From Polynucleobacter necessarius (GTDB lineage Bacteria > Pseudomonadota > Gammaproteobacteria > Burkholderiales > Burkholderiaceae): a DNA stretch of 64,000 nucleotides. Both the position numbers and the translations under genes were made by a program. Positions 1 to 9,729 of this stretch are shown piece by piece; positions within the stretch are counted from its first letter, which is position 1, and every line of letters starts with the position of its first letter. The notes under the pieces are model-generated. The model was not told the origin of the DNA. It saw nothing but the letters and a program-made list of their open reading frames with translations, and made no database searches. Location of the stretch: assembly GCF_900095205.1 (NCBI RefSeq), contig NZ_LT606951.1, positions 868,001 through 932,000 on the forward strand, given 5' to 3'.

Positions 1-375
1 GCACACTACCGAGAGAGATGAGCCTGAAAAAATCTGTGCCACGTTGGTGACATTTTTCCCTTCGGTGGAGTGACTCCAGGCGTTTCCAAGTCAAGAAACC
101 GCAATATCAGCCTTACCTTGTTGAAGTTCAATTATCGGGTTAATGCCAGAACCGCCTTCAATGAGGGTGACGTGTAAACCTGCGTTCTCAAAGTGCTTGC
201 GTACTTGCGCAATATAGAAACCGGCAAACTGACTTTGATGGGTCCATGCTAGTTGGACACGGAGAGGGTCTGAGATTGATTCTTTTGGCGCGCTAGTAGA
301 TAGCGGAGGAAAAGTCGCTAGCAATATCAATAAAGGCCATAGAAAAACCTTGGCAAATTTTGATGGAATCTTCAT
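1..375 (-). pseudogene. THI5/NMT1-like ABC substrate-binding protein, frameshifted and cut by window edge
   Basis: The first 94 residues start with a signal peptide (hydrophobic run after MKIPSKFAKVF) and continue into the N-terminal part of the NMT1/THI5-like domain: LRVQLAWTHQSQFAGFYIAQ, then a G-L-x-V-T-L strand and GGSGINPIIELQQGKADIAV. The frame stops at 91-93. In the next frame positions 1-90 continue the same domain (GNAWSHSTEGKNV, then NVAQIFSG), so a single-base shift near 84-93 separates the two parts. Family members bind thiamine precursors or other small molecules in the periplasm, or act as the input domain of sensor proteins. The rest of the gene lies left of the window, so a fusion cannot be excluded. 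The start lies one base from the end of the next gene on the same strand. Confidence 0.75.
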
Positions 376-376
376 C

Positions 377-1762
377 TTAATAAGGCAGTTTTGCGTCCGG
401 CTTTGCGTTTAATAAGGCTGTTTTAAATTCTGACTGGATGCGCTGTATTGCCGCTTCGCTATCGGCCTCAAAGCGCATGACAACCACCGGAGTGGTGTTT
501 GAGGGTCGTGCTAGACCGAAGCCATCTGAGTATTCGACTCGAATGCCATCAATGGTATTGATGGACTCAGAACTGGGGAAGACTGCATTTTTCTTCATAG
601 TTTCAAGTATTGCGAAGGGCTCACCCTCAGAGCAAGGGAGTTGTAACTCAGGCGTACAGGTGGCATTTGGTAAGCTATTGAGGGTTTGATTGGGATCTTT
701 CTCATTCGAAAGAATCTCTAGCAAACGTGCGCCTGTATAAAGACCATCATCAAATCCAAACCAGCGATCTTTAAAGAAAATATGACCGCTCATCTCACCA
801 GCCAATGGCGCGCCAGTTTCTTTCAGTTTGGCTTTGACTAAAGAGTGACCCGTCTTCCACATCACTGGCTCGCCACCATGTTGCTTTACCCAAGTGGCTA
901 GGTTACGACTGCATTTCACGTCATAGATAATTTGAGCGCCTGGATTGCGAGAGAGAACATCTTTAGCAAAGAGCATCATTTGGCGGTCTGGAAAAATAAC
1001 TTGACCATCTTTCGTCACCACGCCTAAGCGATCGGCATCTCCATCAAAAGCGAGGCCTAATTCATTACCAGTAGTTTGAAGATTCTGGATGAGATCTTGA
1101 AGGTTCTCTAAATGAGCGGGATCGGGGTGGTGATTTGGGAACTTTCCATCAACTTCGCAAAAGAGTTCCTCCACTTCACAACCTAAGGCTCTAAATAGCT
1201 TGCCAGCGAATGCCCCACCAACACCATTGCCGCAATCAACAGCAATCTTGATTGGGCAAGCCAACTTCACGTCGCCTACGATACGCTCTAAGTACATTGG
1301 GAAAACGTCAAAGCTACTTCTGGTGCCTTGTCCAGCAGCAAATTTTTTGGCTTCAATACGTTTGCGTAATGCCTGAATTTGATCGCCATAAATTACGGCG
1401 CCACCCAGAACCATTTTGAAGCCGTTGTAATTAGGGGGGTTATGGCTACCTGTAATCATGATGCCAGATTGAGGTTTTTTGCCATCAATGATTTGGTTTG
1501 CCGCAAAGTAGACCATGGGTGTTGCGACCATCCCTAAGTCAATAACGTTGATGCCGGTATTTAATAAGCCTTCGGTCAATGCCTCAATTAAGCTGGGGCC
1601 AGAGAGACGTCCGTCACGACCAATCACGATGTTTGTTTCGTCCAACTCGCGCATTTCTGTACCAAAAGCTTGACCAATCAATTTAGCGATAGAGGGGTCT
1701 AGGGTCTCATCAATGATTCCTCGGATATCGTACGCTTTAAATATTGAGGAGGACAATTGCAT
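377..1762 (-). CDS. Phosphomannomutase/phosphoglucomutase
   Basis: Intact 461-residue member of the alpha-D-phosphohexomutase family, close to the usual length. It interconverts hexose 6-phosphate and hexose 1-phosphate and feeds nucleotide-sugar and surface polysaccharide synthesis in the cytoplasm. Visible motifs in order: the YDIRG N-terminal signature (residues 11-15), the phosphoserine loop TGSHNPPNYNGFK with Ser106 as phosphate carrier, the metal-binding loop FDGDADRLG near residue 240, the sugar-binding loop GEMSGHIFF near 323, and the C-terminal phosphate-binding RPSNTTPVVV. It could serve glucose, mannose or both (AlgC/ManB-like), so I give no symbol. It lies 46 bases behind pgi on the same strand, which suggests a two-gene sugar-phosphate unit. 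Confidence 0.93.
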   Translation of the reverse strand: MQLSSSIFKAYDIRGIIDETLDPSIAKLIGQAFGTEMRELDETNIVIGRDGRLSGPSLIEALTEGLLNTGINVIDLGMVATPMVYFAANQIIDGKKPQSGIMITGSHNPPNYNGFKMVLGGAVIYGDQIQALRKRIEAKKFAAGQGTRSSFDVFPMYLERIVGDVKLACPIKIAVDCGNGVGGAFAGKLFRALGCEVEELFCEVDGKFPNHHPDPAHLENLQDLIQNLQTTGNELGLAFDGDADRLGVVTKDGQVIFPDRQMMLFAKDVLSRNPGAQIIYDVKCSRNLATWVKQHGGEPVMWKTGHSLVKAKLKETGAPLAGEMSGHIFFKDRWFGFDDGLYTGARLLEILSNEKDPNQTLNSLPNATCTPELQLPCSEGEPFAILETMKKNAVFPSSESINTIDGIRVEYSDGFGLARPSNTTPVVVMRFEADSEAAIQRIQSEFKTALLNAKPDAKLPY

Positions 1763-1808
1763 GAGTATTCCTTTAGCTAACTTCTGAAGATGATGTTAGC
1801 GCTATGAG

Positions 1809-3302
1809 CTAGGGTTTAATAAAAAGGTTAATACGTTGAGCAGTAATGGCGTCTATATTTGCATCAGCCTCAACTACTAAACCTTTGTTGAGGGCTGCTT
1901 CAATCGGTTTAGCCAGAACTTTTCCTAATTCCACACCAGGCTGATCAAAACTATTGATATTCCACAATGCGCCTAATGCAGCAGTGCGATTCTCATATAG
2001 AGCTAGTAAGGCGCCAAGGTAAAAGGCATTGAGTTTAGGAAGAATCAATAAATTACTTGGGCGTTTGCCTGGGTAGGTGTTATTTGGGTTTTCTGTTTTC
2101 TTACCATTTGCCAAAGCTTGTGCTTGAGCTAAGCAGTTTGAGAGCAAAATGCGGTGATGCGATTTGGCTTCAGATAGATGGCTCATAGGTTCACGAATCG
2201 CTATGAAATCAATCGGAATAATTTCAAGGCCTTGGTGCAATAGTTGAAAATAAGAATGTTGCGCATTACTGCCTGAGCTACCAAAAACAACTGGACAAGA
2301 AAACTTCACTGGCATGCCATCTCGATCTACGCTCTTGCCATTGCTTTCCATATCTAACTGCTGCAACCATTTTGGAAACCAGTTCAATGCATCTGCATAC
2401 GGAATGACTGCATAAGACTTAATATGATGTTTCTTTTGTTGGTAAAGCAGACATAGCGCCATGATTACTGGAAAATTCTCTTCTATAGATGCCGACTTAA
2501 AGTGCTGATCCATGGATTGGGCGCCAGCCAAAAATTCTTTGAAGGTATCAAAGCCATATTGCAGGGCAATTGGTAATCCTACCGCTGACCATACAGAGTA
2601 GCGACCTCCCACCCAATCCCAAAAGGGGTAAATATTGTCCTTTGCAATACCAAATTCTTGAGCCATAGGGACATTGGCCGTAACTGCAAATAATGCCTGT
2701 GAGACCTGAACATCGTTGCGTCCGTTGTCTTTAAGCCATTTCATGACTGCTTTGGCGTTCATGGTAGTTTCAAGCGTGGTAAACGACTTTGAAACAATGA
2801 TGATGCGGGTGCTATTGGGATGAGCGCGCTGCAAAATCCGATTTAATTCTGCTGTATCGATATTGGCAAGAAAGTGCATGCGCATACCGCGACTATCAAT
2901 ATCGGGTACATGAGCAAGTGCTTCAATGGCAAGGTGAGGTCCAAAATCTGATCCACCGATGCCTATGTGAATCACATCGGTAACTCCAATCCATTTATTG
3001 CACAAGCCCTCAATGCGTCGCCAAACTTCAGCTACCTCAGGCATTACATCTTTGCCGTTAACCATTACCGGCTTTTTATCTAGGTTTCTGAGTGCTGAAT
3101 GTAGTGCGGGGCGATTTTCTGAATTATTAACTGGCTTGCCAGCAAAAAGATCCTCAATAAATTGCTCCAAATTCGCTTCCCTAGCTTGGCGAAAGAGGGA
3201 TTTCCAGTTCTTGCTATCGATGCCCTGATAAGCAGTATCAAGAACGATATCCTGGGCGCAAAATATGGAATGAAGTTTCTGTACAGGGGGTTTTGAAGAC
3301 AT
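1809..3302 (-). CDS. pgi: Glucose-6-phosphate isomerase
   Basis: Intact 497-residue protein, on the short side for the family but with all core signatures. It converts glucose 6-phosphate and fructose 6-phosphate in the cytoplasm. Motifs: IGIGGSDFGPHLAIEAL, the phosphate-binding VSKSFTTLETTMNA, the family signature around QQLDMESNGKSVDRDGMPV with the catalytic Glu, and GSSGSNAQHSYFQLLHQG, which carries the ring-opening His. The C-terminus has the conserved NINSFDQPGVELGK. The start at 3302 is the first ATG before the conserved N-terminal helix. The downstream phosphohexomutase acts on the product sugar phosphates. No sign of decay. Confidence 0.96.
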   Translation of the reverse strand: MSSKPPVQKLHSIFCAQDIVLDTAYQGIDSKNWKSLFRQAREANLEQFIEDLFAGKPVNNSENRPALHSALRNLDKKPVMVNGKDVMPEVAEVWRRIEGLCNKWIGVTDVIHIGIGGSDFGPHLAIEALAHVPDIDSRGMRMHFLANIDTAELNRILQRAHPNSTRIIIVSKSFTTLETTMNAKAVMKWLKDNGRNDVQVSQALFAVTANVPMAQEFGIAKDNIYPFWDWVGGRYSVWSAVGLPIALQYGFDTFKEFLAGAQSMDQHFKSASIEENFPVIMALCLLYQQKKHHIKSYAVIPYADALNWFPKWLQQLDMESNGKSVDRDGMPVKFSCPVVFGSSGSNAQHSYFQLLHQGLEIIPIDFIAIREPMSHLSEAKSHHRILLSNCLAQAQALANGKKTENPNNTYPGKRPSNLLILPKLNAFYLGALLALYENRTAALGALWNINSFDQPGVELGKVLAKPIEAALNKGLVVEADANIDAITAQRINLFIKP

Positions 3303-3401
3303 ATATAGATTTTATCAAGAACTGTCCCTAAACCCACTAAATCATTGAAAATGTTACGGTTTGATGACATTTGAATATAAATAATGCCTGAGGACTAATA
3401 A

Positions 3402-4540
3402 ATGGGGCGGGTAGATTGTGTAGTCGTTGGCGCTGGTGTAATTGGCCTAGCGGTTGCCAGAGAAATGGCGCTTCAAGGCCGAGACACTATATTGCTCGAG
3501 CGCGAGAACGCTTTTGGTACGGTGAGTAGCGCATGTAACAGCGAAGTTATTCATGCGGGTATTTATTACCCCAAGGATTCACTGAAAGCCAAACTCTGTG
3601 TCGAAGGCAATCGTCTCCTCTATGAATATTGCCGCAGCTATCAAGTTGCGACCCAGGCCTATGGAAAGCTGATTGTTGCTGCTGATGAGTCACAGGTTCA
3701 TGACCTCAATGCCATTTTGTTTAAGGCACAAAATAATGGCGTTCCTGGGATCAAGTTAATGTCGGGCGATGAAGCTATTCATTTAGAGCCTAAGCTTGAA
3801 ATGCGTCGCTGCAATTTTGTCAGCAACCACAGGGGTAGTAGATAGTTATGGATTCATGCTTTTTCTCTTGGGCGGTTTTGAGGACGCTGGCGGAATGGTG
3901 GCATATCAATCCCCCTTAATTAGCGCTAAGCCAATCAGTGCGAATGCTCAACATGGTTTTGAGTTGGAGATTGGCGGTGCAGATGCCATGAGGATAGAGA
4001 CAAGGTTACTCATTAATTGCGCAGGTTATGAGTGCTCCTGCGGTTGTCAACCAAATCCAACACCTTGCAAAAAGTTTATTCCCCAGGCCTATTTTGCTAA
4101 AGGCAATTACTTTTCTTTAGCAGGTAAATCCCCTTTTGCACACCTCATTTACCCCATACCAGAGCCTGGTGGTTTAGGTGTTCATTTGACCTTGGATATG
4201 GGGGGTCAAGCCAAGTTTGGACCTGATGTGGAATGGTTGGATATCGATCGAGAAGAGCAAATTGATTACACGGTCAATCCAAGGCGAGGCGAGGGCTTTT
4301 ATGAGGCTGTAAGACGCTATTGGCCAGGATTAAAGGGATGGGACACTACAACCTGATTACTCGGGAGTGAGGGCTAAGATCGTTCCCTCCACCGCTCCGG
4401 CAGGCGACTTTTGCTTCAATGGGCCTGAAACCCATGGATTGCATGGTCTTTACAATCTTTACGGTTTTGAGTCCCCCGGATTGACCTCTAGCCTTGCTAT
4501 TGCCAAGCATTTAGAGAGGCAAATCAAAAGTTCTTTATAA
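3402..4540 (+). pseudogene. FAD-dependent 2-hydroxyglutarate oxidase-like (LhgO/DAO family), two frameshifts
   Basis: The opening MGRVDCVVVGAGVIGLAVAR is a GxGxxG dinucleotide-binding motif, followed by the family-typical NSEVIHAGIYYPKDSLKA. The frame breaks near 3805-3815; the next frame begins ILSATTGVVDSYGFM and runs to 4356. A second shift near 4345-4356 moves to a third frame with PDYSGVRAKI and HGLHGLYNLYGFESPGLTSS, ending in TAA at 4538-4540. Put together the parts span the whole DAO fold of L-2-hydroxyglutarate oxidase and similar FAD enzymes at nearly full length (about 375 residues). The family oxidises L-2-hydroxyglutarate and passes electrons to quinones. With two breaks the gene is almost certainly inactive. 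It is followed after 35 bases by tRNA-Ser. Confidence 0.88.
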
Positions 4541-4575
4541 TCTGACCCTTAAATACATCCGCAATGTATGTATAA

Positions 4576-4666
4576 GGAAGAGTGGCAGAGCGGTTGAATG
4601 CACCAGTCTTGAAAACTGGCGAGGATGAAAGTCCTCCGTGAGTTCGAATCTCACCTCTTTCCGCCA
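4576..4666 (+). tRNA. tRNA-Ser (anticodon TGA), one extra base in the acceptor 3' strand
   Basis: Class II tRNA with D arm GGCAGAGCGG, anticodon stem ACCAGT/ACTGG around the loop CTTGAAA (anticodon TGA), a long variable arm (GAGGA/TCCTC) and T arm GTGAG-TTCGAAT-CTCAC, with CCA encoded at 4664-4666. The 5' acceptor strand is GGAAGAG (7 bases) but the 3' strand at 4655-4662 is CTCTTTCC (8 bases). One T appears surplus and would bulge in the acceptor stem. The tRNA reads UCA and other UCN codons. The extra T lies in a TTT run, so a sequencing error is possible. Confidence 0.92.
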
Positions 4667-4669
4667 TCT

Positions 4670-4703
4670 ATATCTCAAATTCTGAGATATGGCTCAATGA
4701 GCC
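4670..4703 (+). terminator. Tandem stem-loops after tRNA-Ser
   Basis: Two perfect hairpins directly follow the tRNA: ATATCTCA/TGAGATAT (4670-4677 with 4683-4690) and GGCTC/GAGCC (4691-4695 with 4699-4703). No long T run follows, so this may act as a 3' processing or weak termination signal rather than a standard intrinsic terminator. Confidence 0.45.
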
Positions 4704-4799
4704 CAACATATTCTATTTGCCTCACACCTTTTCATTGCAAAACTATCAGAGTAAGTAATTCTCCATTAATTGGTTTCTAGGCTAACAATGCAAATTAGA

Positions 4800-5258
4800 T
4801 TATTTTTTTAATTGTCGCCATGTGGGAGCTGATGCAGGCCACCAATCGGGCATGTTTCCAGAGGGCTGTGTAAATATATTGACAAGCTCTTTCACTCTAT
4901 TGGCGACAAAGTTTGCCTTGTAATTACCAAAGACAATTCCACCATATGAGCCGGCATCATTATTTAAAGAGAGCACAAGAGCAAAATTTGCATCACGAAA
5001 TTTAATCCACTCTCTTTGGGGAGTCACGAAGCTTTGCTTTTCTGTCTTCATCAAGGTTTTTGATAGCAGCAGAATAAATCACATTCAATTGTTTGTCAGC
5101 ATATTGATATCTCTGGGAATCACATGCTTGAATCTCAACAGTTGAGTCTTTTCGATGGCACTCATCCTTAGAGGGGGAATTCAAAGAAGCAAGTTGTTGC
5201 GCCATTCCTAAAGAAGATGTCATGAGGATTGCGCTGAATAAAATAGCTTTTTAAGCAT
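4800..5258 (-). pseudogene. LprI-like (DUF1311) periplasmic lysozyme-inhibitor-type protein, two frameshifts
   Basis: Two overlapping frames join into one gene. The N-terminal part shows CHRKDSTVEIQACDSQRYQYAD and LNVIYSAAIKNLDEDRKAKL, the DUF1311/LprI helix pattern with conserved cysteines. After a shift near 5020-5050 the match continues with PQREWIKFRDANFAL. At the 5' end an ATG at 5258 gives MLKK only; one missing A in the run at about 5247-5252 would join it to AILFSAILMTSSLGMAQQ, a convincing signal peptide. The family is secreted and includes LprI, an inhibitor of lysozyme. Both breaks are single-base indels, one in a homopolymer, so error versus decay must be tested. It stands alone between tRNA-Ser and a divergent gene. 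Confidence 0.75.
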
Positions 5259-5451
5259 CGTTTATTACCTATTTAAGTAAAGGTTATCGCTGCAAAAGTC
5301 CAATAAGGTCGACTGATGGGTTTATATAAACTATACCTATATTCAGCAATATAGACCTCTTGAGATTAGGCGTCCTAAATAGCTGATTTACTTATAAAAT
5401 TAGGTTAAAAATACTGATATATTTAAAATTCTACAAATAAGGACATAGTCA

Positions 5452-5992
5452 ATGAGTCAAGCGCCAAACACCGGTCGTCCAGATCACTCTGAACTCATAG
5501 AAAAAACTTAGAAAAGTTAATATTTAATAGTCGATGGATATTGGCCATTTTTTATGTATTTTTAGTTCTTGCGCTCGTTATATTAGCTGTAAGTTTTTGC
5601 AAGAATTTATACACTTCGGCGCGAGCTTTTGGAGTGCATCCGAGGCAGAATTTTTAACTAGCGTTTTAGGTCTTGTTGATAAAATACTCTTGGTAAACTT
5701 GCTAATACTGATCATTTTTTCTGGCTATGAAAATTTTGTTTCTATTATTGGTGCCGCCAAGGATAGTGCTGATAGACCTACTTGGATGGGTAAGGTAGAT
5801 TTTGCTGGTCTGAAGCTGAAACTGATCGGATCTATTGTTGCCTTGTCTGGCATTAATTTACTTGCAGCCTTTTTAGAAATTTCCACTACCAACAAGGATG
5901 ACCTTGGCTGGATGATTGGTATCCACTTAGTTTTCGTTACCACTGGAGTGCTATTTGCATTGTCCGAGCGAGTAATGGTTCACCATAAATAG
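5452..5992 (+). pseudogene. UPF0114 (YqhA-like) membrane protein, two frameshifts
   Basis: Three frames join into a UPF0114 protein of about 180 residues. The ATG at 5452 opens MSQAPNTGRPDHSELIEK; a missing A in the run at 5501-5506 shifts the frame; the next piece LEKLIFNSRWILAIFYVFL is the family's signature start of the first membrane segment. A further single-base loss near 5600-5604 leads to FIHFGASFW and the long C-terminal piece with VDKILLVNLLILIIFSGYEN and KLKLIGSIVALSGINLL. Four membrane segments are expected. The family's function is unknown. The open piece from 5534 on begins with out-of-frame sequence and is not a real start. Confidence 0.8.
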
Positions 5993-6048
5993 GGTTAAAG
6001 TCCTAGTTTTGATTGGCAGTCAAATTCTCAACTTAGATAAAAGGCATT

Positions 6049-7130
6049 ATGCTCATTTTTCGTCAGTTATTTGACTCCCCATCCTCTACCTATACCTATC
6101 TCCTTGGCGACTCGATCAGTCGTGATGCGATATTGATTGACCCAGTTTTTGAGCAAGTGTCTGGAGATGTGGCCCTGATTCATGAGCTTGATCTTCATTT
6201 GCGATGGGTGGTAGATACTCATGTCCATGCGGATCATGTCACTGGAGCATCTTTATTGCGACAACTCCTTCATTGCAAGATTGCGGTTTCAAAGCGCTCA
6301 GGAGCTATAGGTGGCGATATCTTGTTTGATGATGGCGGATACACAGTGCAATTTGGAGATCGTTTTCTAAGAATTCTTTCAACGCCTGGACATACAAACG
6401 GATGTTCCACCTTTGTTCTAGATGATCAATCCATGGCATTACAGGTGATTGTTTATTAATTCGTGGTTGTGGGCGTACAGACTTTCAGCAGGGTAGTTCT
6501 GCAAATATGTTTGAATCAGTCCATAAAAAAATATTTACGCTGCCGAATGATTGCCTGCTGTATCCAGCTCATGACTATAAAGGTGCAACCGTATCTACTG
6601 TGCACGAGGAAAAGCAATTTAATCCTCGGCTAGGGAATAATGTCAGTGTTGGTGACTTTACTGGGTATATGAATAACTTAGGCTTGGCACATCCCAGTAA
6701 AATCGATATTGCTGTACCCGCAAATTTAAAGTGCGGGGAAGTTCCAGAGGCAGCTCAAGCATTCAAAATGCATGAGTGGGCACCCTTAACGCTGACTTAT
6801 GCAGGTTTTTATGAAGTGCAGCCCCATTGGCTGGAAGAGCATTTGGTTGGAGTTCAGATTATTGATGTGCGTGAGACAGATGAGTATGTTGGTGTGTTAG
6901 GGCATATTCAAGGGTCGAAATTGATGCCGCTCGCAGAGTTGCTTGAAAAAGGCAAAGATTTAGATAAGTCTCTTTCAACCATTGCTGTTTGTCGATCGGG
7001 TGCTCGTTCAGCTCAAGCAGCGATGAAACTAGAAAAAGCAGGCTTTCAGAAAGTAGCCAACCTATTGGGCGGCATGTTGCGCTGGAACGCAGAGCGTTTG
7101 CCGATTTACTCGACACTATCTGACGAGTAA
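6049..7130 (+). pseudogene. ETHE1-like metallo-beta-lactamase/rhodanese fusion (persulfide dioxygenase type), one frameshift
   Basis: Residues 1-230 form an ETHE1-type metallo-beta-lactamase domain with metal motif THVHADHVTG and [17 protein letters not shown] single-base loss near 6436-6442 ends this frame at 6459. Restoring it gives [18 protein letters not shown], the conserved ETHE1 stretch, and joins the open frame that runs to 7130. The C-terminal third is a rhodanese domain: [20 protein letters not shown], then the active-site Cys in [12 protein letters not shown]. Such fusions oxidise glutathione persulfide to sulfite and add a sulfurtransferase in the same chain. With only one break this is among the least damaged of the disrupted genes. 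No sulfur genes lie next to it. Confidence 0.85.
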
Positions 7131-7139
7131 GAAATTTAG

Positions 7140-7170
7140 GATTTTGTGACTGTTATAGCTCTACAAAATC
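7140..7170. terminator. Stem-loop between convergent genes
   Basis: GATTTTGT at 7140-7147 pairs perfectly with ACAAAATC at 7163-7170 around a 15-base loop. It sits between the converging MBL-rhodanese gene and the outer-membrane gene and could end transcription from either side, but the T tract is poor. Confidence 0.35.
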
Positions 7171-7198
7171 GGCATTTCTCTAAATTAAAAGCTAGCGG

Positions 7199-8140
7199 CT
7201 AAACCACAATAGAAATTCCATGTACGTTTTGACCAAATTGATAGCGAAATACAACGCGTAGCCTACTAAAAATTAAATCAGAGGCGCTTCTATCAAGCTC
7301 AATGCCAGTACCAATGGAAGACAGAGAATCAAATCCCAATGCTTCGCGCAGATCACCCAAAAACTCGGTGTGGGCTAATTCAAAAACAGCTCTTAATGGT
7401 CGATATAACAACGTAATTGGAGTGGGAATTCTGCTGCGAGCCCAAAGGGCGACACTTTGTGAATCTGCTGAATCTTGTGCTGCTGTAGAGGAGTCAAATG
7501 TTCTAACCGGAATATTGGTATATCTAAGCTCAATATCGATTTCCTGATCAGGTTGATAGTTTTCATAATCAATCATCACGGAGCCGCCCAAGCCCATATG
7601 AGCTCATGCGGCCACCGTTTAAGAATTGCATATCCACCCCAGTGCGATTTTGTAAGACACGGGAAGCGATAGATAGGTCGCTTTCAAGGTGACCCAGCAT
7701 GACGTTGGCAATTGGTCTAAATCGCAATTCATTTGTAATAGGGAAGTCCCATCCAATGCCGCCTGTCCTAGTAATACTATTCCAATGGACTGGTATGGTA
7801 ATTGAGCTGTTTCCAATGCCATCGGAAAATGTTGGGTTGTATCTATTCACTGCCAGGGTTCCCTCGAGATAAAGTGGAAAGCCTGCACTTATTCGATTGC
7901 CACTGCCTAGGGAGATCATCTGTAAATCAGAATGGCGCCATCATTATTACGAATCGATAATGAGCCAGCTGTGACATCAGGCGTTAATGAATAACCCGTA
8001 ATTGTCATAAAGGCGTCCGCTCTTTTCTTCAGATAATTATTGGCGGCGTTATAAAGCGCCGATTGTGCTTGGGTAACGCTTGGGTTAAATAGCATTAAGC
8101 CAATCAAAAGGAAATGAGAGCGAATTTGTCGACAATACAT
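7199..8140 (-). pseudogene. Putative outer-membrane beta-barrel protein, two frameshifts
   Basis: Three frames join into one gene of about 310 residues. The start at 8140 gives MYCRQIRSHFLLIGLMLFNP with a signal peptide ending at TQAQS. The mature part begins ALYNAANNYLKKRADAFMTI; after a shift near 7916 it continues with alternating polar and aromatic strands (SAGFPLYLEGTLAVNRYNP, WDFPITNELRFRPIANV), and after a second shift near 7580 with further strands ending FSRLRVVFRYQFGQNVHG. This pattern suggests an outer-membrane or solitary autotransporter-type barrel. I do not recognise a specific family, and the function is unknown. It is divergent from the histidine kinase gene, with 46 bases between the starts. 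Confidence 0.6.
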
Positions 8141-8186
8141 GTGGAAAGATGTTAAAGAATGAGTGCGGTCGAAGTACGATAGAACT

Positions 8187-9618
8187 ATGAAGTTGCTTAT
8201 TGCCTTATATTTTTTCATTCTAGCCATTATCCAAATGGGCTTATTTTTTGGTATTAATCACTACTATCGATCTAAAAATTCAGTAAAGCCCAGTCGACAC
8301 TGGATGAGCTCCTTGTTGATAAGTGTTCTTGGTTTGATCATTTTTGGTGCGGGCATTATCGTCATCGATGACATATTAAAGCCAGAATTTAATTTCACTG
8401 TTGCAAACACATTATTTTTTGTAGCGGCTGTACTTCAGGCCTTATTTTGTAAATCCCTGAACCATCCCATTTCGCGATTTATGAAGATCAGTTTCTCAAT
8501 CTCGATTATTATTTTTGCGATTATTTTTGAATGGATGCGTAATGCTGGAAGCTATGAAGTACGCACAGCCTTCATGTGCATCTTGGCGAGTTTTTTACAC
8601 ATGGCAAATTTCAGAGATTTGTCAAAAGAGGGTGAGTAAGCCATCAAGCCAGCTTTTATACATGCAATATGCTAGTTCAGCCGAATTATTTTTTGCTCTA
8701 GGTCGTTTAGCCATTCTGATTGTCTCTACATTTACGATTCGACAAGTCGAACAAATTCCGCAAATACTAATCTTATTTACGATTGCACAGTTGGTAATGA
8801 ATACGCTTTCATATATTGCAATTGGTGGTTATTGGGCTAAACAAATTACACTTGCCAATGCGCAGTCTCGAACCGAAAACAAAGAAATTAAGGCTTTACT
8901 GCAAGAACGTGAGACCCCTATTGGCTCTCTATTAAGAGCCAATAAAACTGCTAGTACTGGTGCTTTATCCGCCTCTATTGCACATGAGTTAAATCAACCA
9001 TTGGGCGCTTCAAGCCTAAATATTCAATTTATGCAAAAAAAGCTTTTGGATGGTGGGCTTAGTCCAGCCCTTCAAAAGGAAATATTGGAAACTTTGCTTT
9101 CGGACAATGAACGAGCGGCGAATATCATTCGCTCCTTACGGGCGATATTCTTAGAGATAGAGCTTGCTTGCTCTAATGTTGACTTGGGTGAATTGCTAGA
9201 TGTCGTCATAAACATCACAAGACCTGAGATCGCCGCGCAAAATATTCAAATGATTTTGCAAGTTGACTCAGAATTAACCATTCAGGCAAACACCAGCGAG
9301 ATTCAATAAGCGCTACTTAATTTGGTGAATAATGCTATTCAGGCCTTAGCAGTTACCACCCATTCTCCCAAGTACCTCATGATTGTTGCAAGAAAATTAC
9401 CTGCCTGTGTAGAGTTGTCGGTAGCAGATAATGCTGATGGGATATCAAAAGAAAATCAAACCCAATTGTTTGAGCTTCTGACGGGTACTAAACATACGGG
9501 AATGGGTTTAGGTCTATGGCTCTGTAAACACATTGTGACTCGTCATGGAGGCAGTATCCGATTCGAGGAAAATGAGGGTGGTGGCGCTAAATTTGTCGTT
9601 AATTTGCCTGCGCCATAA
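8187..9618 (+). pseudogene. Membrane sensor histidine kinase, frameshift and nonsense codon
   Basis: The N-terminal part has about six to seven hydrophobic membrane segments (MKLLIALYFFILAIIQMGLF, then SSLLISVLGLIIFGAGIIVI). A shift near 8625 moves to the next frame, which holds the last segments, a coiled region and the H-box SIAHELNQPLGA. An in-frame TAA at 9307-9309 then interrupts EIQ-ALLNLVNNAIQAL exactly in the N-box; a CAA codon there would restore it. The ATP-binding G1 (VADNADGIS) and G2 (GMGLGLWLCKHIV) motifs follow in the same frame. The kinase would sense an unknown signal; no response regulator gene adjoins. The stop removes the catalytic domain. The start at 8187 is chosen for the hydrophobic segment. 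Confidence 0.88.
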
Positions 9619-9729
9619 GTTAGGCCTATATTTGTCTATGTAAAAGTATTAGCTCTACAGCTAATTGCCACGATGGTAACGAGTCATATCATTAGATATA
9701 TAAATCAATAGTACTTTTCATTTTTTAGG

